Source: Diadema setosum (Eukaryota; Echinodermata; Echinoidea; Diadematoida; Diadematidae). From it: a DNA stretch of 64,000 nt. The notes under the pieces are model-generated. The model saw only the letters and a program-made list of their open reading frames with translations, ran no database searches and was not told where the DNA came from. The stretch lies in the NCBI GenBank assembly GCA_033980235.1, contig CM067068.1, positions 35,131,546 to 35,195,545 on the forward strand, written 5' to 3'. Shown here in pieces: positions 34,801 through 48,801 of the stretch. A program made the position numbers and the translations under genes. Each line of letters opens with the position of its first letter. Within the stretch, counting starts at the first letter, position 1.

Positions 34801-37800
34801 ATACAAACGATTTTTCCTATTAATTGAACGAAGACTTGATCTTGAAATCCAAGGTATCCTGGGTGTTTTTTTATACTCTGTTCTATTTCTTTGTTTTGGA
34901 ATTACATCATCTAAATGATGATTGAAAATTTCCATAAAATTATGAAAAGATATATTAACGTCATCGCTGCCAAATACTCCTGACCAGTCAGCATTCTCGA
35001 GAGCCGCATCAAAACTTGCTAACCTTTCAGGTGAAACTCTACGTCTGAACAAAAAAGATGAAACAGGTTTAGTATTAGCTGGTGTTTTAGGTGTAAAACA
35101 AGTCATTATTGGAAAATGATCGGTCATATCTGAAAGAATTATAAAAGAATCGGGGAGGGGTAAAATATTACAAAATAAGTTGTCAATGAGGGTGGCAGAG
35201 GGTGGCATAGGTTCGTGCTACATACAATGCAACCCCCCCCCCCCTCCATTCTTATCAGACCTATTGTTAACAAATAAATTATAACCCTCGATTGCGAAAT
35301 AATTTTCTGCATTGGAAGCTAACCATGTCTCACTTAATCCGATAACGGATAGCGACTGACTTGCATCAGATTCTAATAAAAAAATTTAAATCATCAAAAT
35401 GTTTATTCAAACTCCTTATATTCAAATGCAAAAAAGAAAATGTATCCTCAGAAAGATTATGAATTATATTTTTGTATTGATTCACTGTAATATAATTGCA
35501 CAACTTATTTTGGGTGATATTATCATTACTAAAATCAAAAGGCAATTCATTTGCAGCAGTGTTCAGGCTATCGGTGACAAAATTATCGTAAGGGGTGGTT
35601 CGTATACTGGTTGACCCACTCACTGGGTCAGAGTCTAAGCCTGTGTCCCTAAACAATTAAAAAAAAATCAATGTTCGATAAGGAATAAAATGGAGCATTC
35701 AAAAAATTAGCCATAATTACGAATACAAAACGAATCTTTTAAAGTCTGCGTCATCAACGAAACTAGGATGTAGTGAACGAGTGGACAATACAAGAAAATA
35801 CCCAGTCGCCGTAATGTGGCAAGACACTGGAGTAAGTTACGAACATGGGTGACGTCAAAATCATGATAAGCAGAAGATCGCTGAGGAGACGTAGAACGTG
35901 AAACGAGAAGGGGAAGAATGAGGTAAGTAAGAGCAGTGAGAAGAATCGACAGAAAAGTACATAGAACACACACAACACAATAACAAGAATAAATCCAGTG
36001 TCTCAGTGGGCTTCCGAGAAGACATACATGCATTGGAAAGGATAAAGAGGATTGTGAGAGGCAAGCCGATATGCTAGAGCGAAGAAGGTGGGATAACAAA
36101 GCCATGTTGTAGTGTGTTTGGGGGAGGGCTCCCGCCAGATACGGAAAATACGATGGGGAACAGAATTACATTAGATGAAATAAAATTGTAATGAATAATG
36201 ATCCTTCAATGATAACACGACAACTTAACAGCATAAGAGAATGTGTAAGGAGGTTTAAATACATCTTTCTTGAGTTTCGGATATAACATTTCCGAACGAT
36301 TAATGAAAGAAAGAAAGAAAAAAAAGAAAAAAAAATAATTACATTCATATATAACATCCAAAAAACAAATGAGTTCAAGATTTAGGATTAAAGTATTGTA
36401 CATGGTAATCAAGAATTGTACAATATAACAATGTAATCAATGAGGCGAAAACGTTTTATAATAATGGCCATCAGACAGAAAGGTAACAGAGATATGTACT
36501 GGACGGTATGCTGAGGATGCAAAGAGTATGCAGTATACCATGTGTGCAGGAAATCAGAGGGAACGCCAGTGCAAGCGAGAGAGGGCGGCATAGAGCCGGA
36601 AGCTATCTATAGCGTCTCTATCGTGTGACATCAACATTGTTGAGACAAAGTGTAAGCCAACATATAAGTAAAGGGGGAGAAGAACTATACAGTGTACAAT
36701 GCATTTTGAAATAGACAACATGTATACTATGAACATGGGAAGTAATATCCGCACAAAAAAAAGGAAAAAAATACAGGTATCAAACAGGATAGTGCAAAAT
36801 TGTACCTCATGACTTCAGGTTATAGGAACAAAATGAGAATAAGGCTGTAGACGAAGGAAATGATAATTCCCGAGGGACCCCCGGAAACCTCACACTGTCC
36901 CAGCGAGACACCCGAAATCTGCCACCTGGTGGCTATGAGTGTAATGAACAGTATGAATAAAGGCTTTTGAATAATTATACAAGTGGGACAATTTATTGTG
37001 CACTTGTCTGCAAGACGGATCTGTGGTAGCAGGAAGAGAGAGAAGAAGAAAAGAAGAGGAGGAGAAGGATAAAAAAGGAAAAGAAAACTAACAAAGTACC
37101 ACGGTTAGACCATACACAATAGTCATTCGCGTGATATTTAGTACAAGGCACGTCACCTGTGTGTTGAATACATAAAACATCTGGAGTAGTTTTAAGGTCC
37201 AGAGCGTATTATAATCTTTCAAAGACATTTCAAAACTTCCATTACTACAAAATAATGTACATTTATAGTGCTCAATGTTTACGGAAAACATTAAAACCTT
37301 GTGCATTGCACTGTATGACAAACAGTATGCAACTTCTAAGGTATAGCCAAGGAATCGCGGTGGCAGGATAGAACGGGAAGGACAGATTGGGTATTGGTAA
37401 TAAAACCTCTCTGTATGTTTACAGACTCTTTTGGTACTCTACAAACCGGAGCAAACCAGTGTGGGATAATAATGTACTTTACATAAATTACTTTAGTTCA
37501 AGGGATCCAGGGAATGTTTTCACGATAAATGAACAGAAGGGATTGACACATAATAACAAATACAGGCGTCATGGCAAAGGGTAATTACATAAGATGAAAG
37601 TGTGTTTTTTCACTTCACTTGTAAATACAAAAAAGAAGGGTAATGACATAAGATAAAAGCGTACTTTCAACTAATTTGTAAATGCAAGGAGGAGAGAGGG
37701 TAATGACATGAGATAAAAGCGCATTAGCACTTCACTTATAAGTGCGAGAATTTGCTATACATTGTTAGAGAATTCCTTAGAGACCAAATATCTCAGGGTG

Positions 37801-40800
37801 CATGCGGAACAATGCTGCAGTTTTACAAAGAATGGGGTTACGCTTAGTGCGTAAACCTGTCACATTTGGTCTCATTATCGGATAGGGGCTAATGAATCCC
37901 AAATCACACGGGAGGGGGGCTGGATATTCATGATGGGCGTGTCTCGACTCCAGTGTTAAGACACACAATAGCCATGATTTAAGTTGGATGTACCATAGAG
38001 TGCATCCACTGCAAGGAGTGCATTTTTTAGAACAAAAGAATGGGGTCATGTAAACTGCAAACCTCTAACATCTGGGCTCATCCTCTGAAGGGGTATGGAG
38101 TTACTTTAGTTGAAAACACAATTCTAAGAAATTCCAAGTCGCTCATCTAGAGAAAAGAGGAAGTTAGGATGTGTGCGCCTCGACAATACCATGAGCCATC
38201 AAATTTACAACAGCCTTTCAATCCATTCATTTGACTGGGAAAGCCATCATTATTTTTGTCTCAATTTTAGAGGGAGAAGCAATGCAAGCTGTGAAATTGC
38301 ATCAAACGGACACCCGTGGTCAAAAGGGAGACGGTATGCCAGACACACACATACACACAAACAATTATTGGGTGCATTTTCAAGAAAAGTAGCAGTCACG
38401 GATGAATTTACAAGGTGCCCCCCTACCATATTTTCGTTTGCCACTCCTACACCCTTTACTCGATTTAAACCAAATTTGGTGACTTTTCCTAAAATCTTAT
38501 TGCAAACATTTTGATATATTATTTAGCTATGTCCGATATTGCTGGTTGCCATGGCAACCGTAAACTAACAACCATGTCAGTCAAATTTTGAATGATTTTC
38601 TGTTCCAATTTCACTTAACAATATAATAATGGATGAAATGGGGGTTTTCTTGGCTGTAATTTCCCTAAGGACCAAAATGTGAAGTAACTATGGTTGTGAA
38701 TTACCCTGAAATGGTCATCTTATTATTTCCTTTATTTTTATATGACATAGGCATCAAACAATAGATATAATAGAAATAATCAGAAATACAGCATTTTCCA
38801 AAGACTACCCTTTTATTTTGTGTTATCTTCACACAAGCTTTGCCTGTAATATAATTTTCTATCATATTATCAATCTGCAAACTCAAAATTTCAATATTTT
38901 GGAAATATGAAATGTGATACCAATATATGTACCCATTCCAAGCAATACATCATAGGTTTCATATATTTCTTTATTATTGTAACGAGTAGCGCCCCCACGT
39001 GTTGACCTTGAGAAATTTCAACCATAACAAATAGTGAAGGTTGACTTGCTTTTCCTTTTTGGTAAATATGAAAATGATTGATATGAAATAAAAACATATA
39101 TACTGGGGATAAAGAAATAAAAAGAAAAAACACGATTTTAGCGTATTTCCTATGTATTTCTGTATATTTTGGTAAATAGCGCCCTCAGTGGATGACCTTG
39201 AGAAATTTCAAATGTTGGGTCATGTAGAGTATGAGTTGCTCTACCCATGTACCAAATATGACGGTCATACATCATATAATAAAGAAGTTATATAGGGGGC
39301 ACAATGTGCCCCCCCCCCCCCCCCCTTGGGCCTGGAAGGGGTTAAAATAGCTTGGGCTTTATCGGGTTAAAGGATTGAAATAATCATTCATCCGGCAGGC
39401 GGTAACAACCTGGTCGCAAATCACCTCCTCTTCCGGGGGGGGGGGGGGGGTAGACCGCCACACATACAAAAGGGATTTTATATATTAAAAAAAAAAAAAT
39501 GACCCATTGCCGAGAAAAAAGTCAGTATTCAATTCCAATGAATTCATCAAAATCATTTCGACCTCCCTTAGTCTGTAACATAACGGGATAAAGTAACATT
39601 GATGATTGCGATGATTTATCAGATTGACAAGATACAGAGGATGAACCCGAGAGAGTCGCCGAATACTTGAACAAATGAGAATATATGCGAATTACCTTTC
39701 AAAGAATTATAACATACATTAAATGTCTCACTGACATTAGTGCCCTGTATATCCAAAAAAAAAGTATTTATATTTTTTTTTAAAGGGTGTAATAACTTTT
39801 ATATTATGCATCCTATTGACTACTCTATAGAAATTCGGGGGAGAAATTATCATTAATTTGTACTACGCAAAACCACTTTTTCGACATAAAAAAAAAAGTT
39901 AACCAATTATAAACCAAATAAAATACTCAAACTTTTAAAGTTGAAACGTTCGTTCATCATGTAAGAAGCGTCACACCGGGCTTATCAGAAACGTTTCTCT
40001 TTTCTTTTGTAAACTAAATACCAGTGTTTTAAATTGAGTTAATGTACCACTGAATTCATTCCGAGACATTGAGAACAAAAACAACACAAAACAAAGAAAA
40101 AACTAATCGGCAACTATAAGAGTTCCATATAAAATGCACACGGAATTTAAGCAATATTCTTGATTGCATTGGCAGTAACATATGTCGCTCTCTCTTTATG
40201 GTGAAGAAAAAAAAATCATGCCGATGTATGAATAAAAAAGGGATACTGGCGAAGAGTCTTGTGCCTCATACATCCTGAATTGAGATTTTTTTTTTCCTGT
40301 CACCTACTAACTCAGGCTGTTTTTTGCCTGGCATTACAAACAGCAATATTACATTTATGGATAATCTTATGTGAGCCATAAATAAGCTGATAATCTTGGG
40401 TAACATAAAGATTCACAATTTTTCTTTGTTTGGTTGCAGTGTACGAAAAAGAAGACACGTTTTCAGACATCAAATTTCTAAAAACATAATTTCACTGTAG
40501 AATACATTTTGAATGAAATGAGCTTACTCTTTCCAGTCACTCCAATTTTGCTGTGGCACTCCACTCGATTTTGCTTTACGCGTTTGAAGGTACACCTTCA
40601 CTGTAAAAACATCGGTGTTAGATTTAACACCACGGGTGTTAAATCTAACACCGATCAAACTTCAATAAAGGACCACACCCACAGGTGTTACAAATGCAGT
40701 GTGATGGTGTTGAAAAGTGTTCACCTGACACTTCGTGGTGTTAATGTGACACTGTAGGACCTACCTGGTGTTATTTTGACACTGTACTGGTGTTAATTCA

Positions 40801-43800
40801 AAAATGACACCACATGGTGTTGATTTGATATTTGCTGGTGTTAATATCAATGGTTTAACACCCGTCCAGCTTCAATAAGGGACCACACCAGCTGGTGTTA
40901 CTTTGGTGTAAATTTATTTTCACATTTTTTCAAAAATGTAGTATTTTAACGTAAAATTCTTGATCGTCTTGTTTAAATTAAAAATCAACAAGAAGTGCAG
41001 TTACTAAGAAACTCTTCAAAAAACAGTTTAACATTTGGAAATGACACCCGTAGGTGTTAATTTAACACCATAAATGAGCGCCGAAAATTTAACACCAGCT
41101 CGGTGTTCACTATTTAACACCGGACTTTTTGCAGTGTTGGTTCCATTCAGCCGGATTCTGGTTGAGAGATTCTTCTCTTGTCGAAGTTTATAGGCGATAG
41201 TTGCTAATCGTGCCCGCTCCCGTTTCATATTGGCAGGTAGATCTGTGCGTATTGACACCCTGGCGAAGTTGAATCCGTGAGATACGCTGTCAGCATAGCT
41301 CCGGGCGGGGCTGGTGGATCCCAGTTGGGTAGGACTGTCGACTCTCTCCGTGCTTTCGGGTTGCTGGCCGTCTGGAGTGGATTGGGTCGATTGGTTACTC
41401 GAGGGGCGTATTGGGTCCGGTCGACCTCCGGAAGGGGCGGCGGGGGCTGGTCGAGTTCGGGGATGCTCGTACGCCTGTAGCAGACGATTTCTGTCAGCCA
41501 TTCGGCCAAATCATACAATTATAGGCTGGGGCCCTGTGGGTTGAGCGTCTCTTCTGGCGGAGGGCAGTCGGTGGGCATTGATGACTGGAATTGCCCGGGC
41601 TTCCTCTAAATTAGTGCCGAGGTAGTGACAGAAGACATGAGCAATCGTATCATAGATATTTTCATTCCTGTCCTCCGGAATCCCGTAGATAAGGAGATTC
41701 TGCTTTCTCTGGTGCAGCTCCAGCGATATCAGTTTTTCATTAAGATCGTCTATTTTGTTTTCCATTGACTCATTTATGTTAGGTATGGTTTCCTTCTCTA
41801 AGGCTGCGTTCACATAGAAGTATTCGGTATTCGGTATTCGGTATTCGGTAATCGGTATTCGCAATTCGAGCACCGAATACACCATCACCCGCACCGTCAA
41901 CTCACCATCACGACCATCCCATGTAGTGAGGATTTCTTCCTCCTACATCGCAGCAAATGTTATTAACAATTTCTAAACGGCATAAGAATGTCAGTCTACA
42001 TGCTTATATTTGCTAACGGGCAAATCCAGACCAAAATTGTCATTATTTCATAAACGAGAGACGGTATACGCTGCAAGAAAATCGAACAAGCTCGATTCCC
42101 ACTTTGCTATACTTTTCGCAGGTATTCGTACTTTCGAATAGTGCCCTCTTATGTGAACCGGTGTGAGGAAATCCTATCGTTCGATTCAAGCTATTCGCGT
42201 GCCCTCGAAAAACGAGCCCGAATACCCGAATAGTATACTTCTATGTGAACGCAGCCTTACGACTGTATTTTTTCAGCGTTGAAGTTCACGGTTGCCTCAA
42301 TTTGGGACACACACTTTTTCGTTTCTGCCAGGTCATGTTTCACGGTATTTATCTCCAGCAGTACCGAGTCCATTTTCGTTGTCAACTTGTTGGATAGTTC
42401 AGTTATCATGTCTTTCAACTCGTTCATTATGGTAAAAACGCCAGAGTCGGGGTTGGTTGGTGGGCAGGATGTCTGTTCACGAGAGTCCCCGGAATCTCCA
42501 GCACCTGTAGTTGGCAGGACATTCACAGGGCCTGGGGTTGGAGTTGGCGTCGGCGTTGCTGGTATACCAGTGGCTTGTGGGGGCTCCTGTTGAGGCGCCG
42601 GTTGAGGCGCAGGTTGCAATGAGCGCGTCCTCGTGCCCGCTGTGGTAGGTCCCCTTGCATTGCTGTTCCCTGGCATTTTCGACGTGACTTTGGCGGATTT
42701 GTCAGATTTTTGCGTTGAAATATGAGTTCGTAGATTATATGTTTTTTGAATATCTGACATGACTTGTAGAATTTAATGGTATTCCGCGTGGTATTGCACC
42801 TTTGACGACAAGTAGAGGTAGTACTTCGATATGTGTAAATGACGGAGGAAGTATGCGGCGGGAGCCCACCCAGAAACACGTCTGAACTCTACGACTTGCG
42901 CATAGTATGTAGTAGATATTCAATATCTTTCTCTCCTTTCGTCTATAGTCTTCATTTATTTGTCAATCAGAAATCAAGTGAAAGACAAATAACGTTGCTG
43001 CAGTGTATTTACAGCCTCTGGAGATAACATTCCATGTTTCTCTTTCGGAGATTTCTCTCCCCCCCCCCCCCCCCCCAACATCAATGATGTACATTTTCTT
43101 TTGATTTATAACCTGTGTCAGTCATTAAAGGGATAGTACAGTATTGGTGGAGGTGAGAATTGGGAATTTAACTTTTTGCGAGATACCAAGAAAGCACTTA
43201 TTATGTAGTACAGAGCATACCAGTTTAAGAGGAATTCAAAGTTTAATTGATGAAAATCGGGTTTGGAATAACTGAAACATCCAAAAACAAAGTAAAACAA
43301 AGCAATCGTAATGAAGTGTGGGTCCCACATTTTCTTAGAATGGCTCTTTTTGGATATCTCAGCCATTTCAAAACCAATTTTCATCAAATAAACGTTGAAT
43401 TCCTCTTAGAATTAGATGCTCTTTCATATTTTACAAGAGGTTTTTCATTATCTCACCAAAAAATGTTAGAAACCTGACATTTGGTTTCAACCAGAACTGT
43501 ACAGTCGCTTTAAGATAAAACACAAAACAGGTACAATTCTATGGGAGTATTGATGTCCTCTGCCATAACGTATTTGTTGGAGAAAGATACGAAATCATTA
43601 TGCCTAGTTTGTTTGCTTGTAATTTCTTTGTTTGTTTTGTTTCTTTGGGTTTTTTGTGTTTTTGCGTTTTTTGTCTGTTTGTTTGTTTGTTTTTTGTTTG
43701 TTTGTTTGTTTTTTCTTTCTGGGGATCCCCTACTGGAAAGAACACGGTGTCCCACATTGTGTCCACAGTGTGTCCACAAAGTACTATGTAAAACGCTGGA

Positions 43801-46800
43801 ATTAACTGTGTGGAGATGATTTCACACTGTGGTGTGGTTTTTCTCAGAGTGTTCAAGTAGTAATGCTTTGTTTCACACTGAATGATGATTCACAATGTGC
43901 TCACAATGTTAAAACGCTCGAATTTAAAAATGTGAAGAGATTTCAATATGTGCTCACAATGTCGTCACATTGTGTTCACACTGTGGAAAAGTGTGGTTTT
44001 TTTTCCCCACGGGGGGGGGGGGGGGGGGGGGGGATAAGTGATTGAGAGCGATAAAGTGTCACAATCCAGAATTCGATGTAAATTCTCAAGTTTGTTTTAC
44101 TTTACTTGTGTACGTCCGCGATTGAGCGAATTCTGTAATTTTTGTATACTTCTATTTCCATTTTCATGTTGTAAGGTAAAAAAAAAAATGTGATATTTTT
44201 TCAAAAATATGCACTGTACAAACGCTCGCTCAGACAATTACAATGTGATTATAGTTTTGAGTTTAAAATGACTAGCAATGCCTGAACTGACTAGAAATGC
44301 AGTCGCCTCCTATATTCCTCCCATCAGATGTGAAGGATGATGACTTCCTGCTACTCAGTGGTAATGCTTGTCCCTCGTCGTGTGGCCAAAACTCGGTGTG
44401 TGCTTGTGCTACAAAAAGCGGAGTCCAGGAATGTGTATGCAATGCGGGATTCTACAACACACCCTCTGGATGTACTGGTAGGAACACTTATGCTCCGATT
44501 TCTTTGCCAGTATATGTATAAGGCCTAGCATCTACACTGTACGTCAGTGTTCGTGGAATCAAGGAATAGGATGGGGGCTATACAACGCCCCCATCCCTCT
44601 TTAAATAACTTTAAAAAAAGAATCACTTTACGAAGGTTCCCTCTGGAAATTCTTCTGGTCGAAACGGAAGGGGGGCAATTTTAGAGCAAACTTGGAATAT
44701 GTCAAGGAATATAGATGCCCAATGGAAACTGACGCACAATGCATGCGAACAATCAATATCTCGAAAATAGCCAAGAAAATGTCCCGTTTTATGAATCGAT
44801 CACCTGTAGGACGGAAGTACCTCCTCCCTACACACGGTGTAAACTAACCCATTATGGTTTGTACCCATCAGGGACACAATGGCATTAATTTCATGAATTA
44901 AGCATCTCATTTATGAATTCTTAAGTGATAAACTGTTATGCTTGTGGGTTAATTTCGAATGCTAACCACCCATACGGATACCCATGTTAAGATGGTCCAA
45001 CATGACAGGTGCACGTCAATTACAGGCAGAGTATAGATCCTACTTTAAGCAGAGGAAGCATGGAACTCTTGACTTAGAGCACTGAATTCTCTTTGTATGA
45101 TGTAGACCATGCATACAGATCTTGTTATTTAGTCTAACGAATTGCAGGCAAACTGTTCCTGATGTGCTCTCTTCTTGTTAATTGGTTGTCACAGGTTGTC
45201 CGCGTGGAACCTACAAAACCGTTCTAGGAAACATCGACTGCAAATCATGCCCGACCCACTCGTCCACGAGTTCTACCGGCAGCCGTAGCCGCGCAGCCTG
45301 TGAATGTGACACAGGATACGAGGGAACCAGCAACGATACTTGCGAAGGTCATTATCCCCTTCGATTTTCATGTCTTTGTATTTCTAGAATTGCCAGATAC
45401 GCTGTATTGTTTTAGGAGAATTCATTCGTAGAAACGACGTAAAACTTGCATCTCACATGAAACATTTTCACAGAAAGTTATTGTAGAAAAATGTAGGTAT
45501 AAAACGTAATTATAACAACGGTATAATGATAACATACATGAATAGATCATTGTAGGGCCTACATGTCGTAGGTATACGTAGCCATATACTTTGTCTAATA
45601 ATGTATGCACTATGGTATAATAACAACGGTGAAAGGAAGAGAATATTTAGCAGCGGGGTGAAGGTTGAGTTGTGATTTTTTCAGTTTTCTTCAATTTGTC
45701 TCCCTTAATAAGAACGTATATCGATGCACGTATTTATGCAATATATGCAGGTATATAGCATGCGTCACGTATGAAACATTCTTTATGCAAATTATTGTAC
45801 TGTGCCAATACACTTACGCTCCCAAAGTTTTTTTCTTGTTTTTGTTTTTGTTTTGTTGTTGTTGTTATTGTTGTTTCGATTTCGCTTTAGTTTTAGATTT
45901 TGTATTCCCTTGGAGCTATGCTGCTTGACAATGAAACATTGTAAAAAAAAAAAGATTGTGGAATTTTATTTTTTACATTTTTTAAAACCTTTTCAAAGGG
46001 CTGATTTCTAAGTTTTCAAGAGTTTGTACAAAGAGTACAAAGAGTACTTGACATTAATTGATATTAGGTTCCCAGGTAGAAAATCCATCAGAAGCCGTTA
46101 GAAACCATTAGAAATATTCTTTAAGTAACACCTGTTCCTTCGAACAGTCGACCACATGTAGCGACACCAGGGTATAAGACGTCGATTATTAAGGTTCCCT
46201 GAAATGATGCATGTTGATTTGTGTTGATTCATGATACCCTAAACATCACTTTTGCGGTGAAACGAAAATCTATAGAAACATTCCATATATATTTTTGACT
46301 AATTTTTCTTCTACTTTTCTTCAGATTACAAAAATCCTTCCAAAGCAATATTCTTGAGGTGACCTCATCTGTCAATCATTGCTATATTACTGAGTTATGT
46401 TTAACAAAAAAACATCGGAATGCACCTCAGTCCCCTCGACTCAGCATAACTTGATGTTCTCTCGCCATGTCTTTTGTGAGTCACATTAATATCATAGAAA
46501 CATGCAAAAGTGATGTTAAGGGTGTCATAAATCAACACAAAATCAACATGCATTTGTATTTCAGGGAACTTTAATGAGCTTTCCTTCTAATACCAATCCC
46601 GCAGCTGTTCAGTGTCCGGAATGGTCATCAAACCAAAGTGGAGTCGCCATGATCCCATCCAACTGCCCGAATACGTACAGCAGTACCCCGTGTCAGTTCA
46701 AGTGTCTGCATGGCTACCGCGTCTCCGGAGGGTCGAGCAGCTCTCGGTGCACGGAGAACGGCGACTGGTCACATGACTTCTTGCAGTGTGAAAGTGAGTT

Positions 46801-46901
46801 GACAACATGGCGTCGAAGATCACACGAGAGTTGAGCAGTGGTTGGACCAAGCTTGAAAGAAGTGAATAAAAAATAGAATTTAAAAAAGAAAGTTTCGAGG
46901 C

Positions 46902-46947
<46 letters not shown>

Positions 46948-48756
46948 GCTTTTGTAATTGCAACAGCATTTCACCCTAAATATGATATCTTATGTTGCTT
47001 TTTATGTGCTTATCCTAGATGCTATCGATATCCTGTCCATGTCGGTATTTTGAGAGTTAAATTGTCATCTTCAAATTCGTAAGTCATTATTTGTTTTCAC
47101 TTAAATGTATCATGCATTATATTGATTCTTGTGCACCCAAGGAATTACGTGTCCTGCGTTGACACCGCCACCAAACGCAAACGTCACATGTAGCCCACCA
47201 AATGACAATAGCCTTGAAACAACGTGTAATATCACTTGTCATAATGGTTACGAGATGGTGGGATCGGCCATCAACCAAGGTACGGCCGAATGTCAATCAC
47301 AGGGCGCCACTAACGGTTCATGGTCTCGGCATGACTGGAAGTGTCAAAGTAAGTTAACTTGTCTCTTAATCTATTTGTTAATCTATCTTGATCTAGCTAT
47401 ATACATGGCTCGACTTTAGCGGTGGTCCGATGGCACGGCCAAGGAGCACTAAAAGTTACTGTCGGGCCACCATTTTTGTTGTTGTTGTTGTTGTTGTTGT
47501 TTTGGTATAGCTAGATCTGGCAGCTAAAATCCAAAATGATACTTTACATTTTCTATTATTTCTGGCCACTTCTCTATATCTTTGTCGAGCCACTTAAATT
47601 TCATACTCAAAGAAAAAAAAAATGTCATTGTCGGGGACCGATATACGTGGTGTGTCATCACGTTACCCGGTTAAAGTCAGAGATCATTAAACACTTGTTA
47701 AAAGGTGGAAAATGTGTGTTAAGGCATCTTTGGCAATATGATAGTTACAGTGTTCTAAAAGCTTTATTCTTTCTTTTAAATATTAATTTTCCTCATATGA
47801 AGAAGTGCAGATCATAATGGCCAATCAATCTGAAGCTTAGAATCTAACCAAATCTGGCAAGTAAGCCTATACAGGGGAGGATCCAGGAATTCTGTAAAGG
47901 GGACCGTGACTAATATTTCTGGTGCCACTTCCGGGTTTCATTTCATTTTTTTTCTTTTTATTTCTTTTGTTTTTAACGAAAAATAAAGGGGGGCGTGCGC
48001 CGGTTGCGCCCCCCTCTGGATCCACCACTGATATAATAAAACGACAAACAAAACCGCACATACTTTCCGGACATTACATGGCTCTCGTGATAACGGATCA
48101 CATTAAATATAACGATGAATATTTTGTGTTTGTCTTTCATCTGAATCAGCCAAACGAGAAAACTTAGCAGTTGCTTTTCTTGTAAGACCAGAATAACCCT
48201 GTCAGATGTTAGAATAAACAAATAACTCTTTGTGATCCCCATCTCCTCCTTTTTGCTGTTTAATCAACAATCTTCAACGTGTATTATGAAACGTGAATCT
48301 AGTGTGCTTTCGAAAGCGCATGTATTCAATTATAGTCAAAAGCACTTATCAGGTCAACGTTAATTGTTCTGAGGTATTTCTTACGCACTTTACTTACTAG
48401 ATTCTTTCTTTCTATTTTTTTTTTTTGGCATGACATAATACTATCGATTGATATGGGTCTGCTGATATTGATTGGCCGATATGGGTAATGGAAGAAACAT
48501 TCCTTCGGAAATTTTCCTTTGGAACAATGATGTTTAACTGCATGGTTTCTATTAAGCATTGTCATAGGAATTGAAAACATTGATCCGTGTCTTGCTATAT
48601 ACTCCACAGGTTGATGTAAGAATGCAAGATAACAGCGTTATCACGTATCGTTCTCTCTCTTTCTCTTTCTCTCTCTGTAGCTATAATGATCATAGATACC
48701 TACCTATACATACCTACCTGTGTATCTATCTGTATATCTGTCTACCTATCTGTCTT

Positions 48757-48801
<45 letters not shown>

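Larger units (their letters stand above)
35657..40523. other. Spacer between LINE copy 2 ORF2 and ORF1
   Basis: No gene recognised. It contains purine tracts (36305-36335, 36755-36775, 37030-37090), a short tandem array (37578-37746), a diverged duplication (37815-37890 versus 38020-38105), two related blocks with GACCTTGAGAAATTTCAA (about 39003 and 39192), and C and G runs. By position it corresponds to the 5.9-kb array-filled interval between ORF2 and ORF1 of LINE copy 1. Confidence 0.45.
40524..42760 (-). pseudogene. LINE ORF1 protein, copy 2, split by two MITEs and one stop
   Basis: Related to 14863-16077. Read from 42760: MSDIQKTYNLRTHIS, a Pro/Gln/Thr-rich linker, a coiled coil (NELKDMITELSNKLTTKMDS), then a MITE (41799-42259), then LEKETIPNINESMEN, RKQNLLIYGIPEDRNENIY, NAHRLP and PQPIIV. 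A TGA near 41510 sits where copy 1 has CGN (Arg), consistent with a CpG change. The frame continues FGRMADRNRLLQAY, SIRTDLPANMKRERARLATI and STRIRLNGT up to a second MITE (40599-41136). Beyond it the same frame resumes as VYLQTRK and ends at a TAA at 40524 after WSDWKE. Each MITE can be removed in frame using copy 1 as guide. Predicted role as for copy 1: RNA-binding LINE RNP protein. Confidence 0.83.

Noticed and set aside
46558..46570. Alternative acceptor ATTTCAG for exon 5
   Set aside because: Continuing in phase from exon 4 it meets a TAA within 10 codons, whereas the CCCGCAG acceptor at 46604 gives an intact sushi domain.
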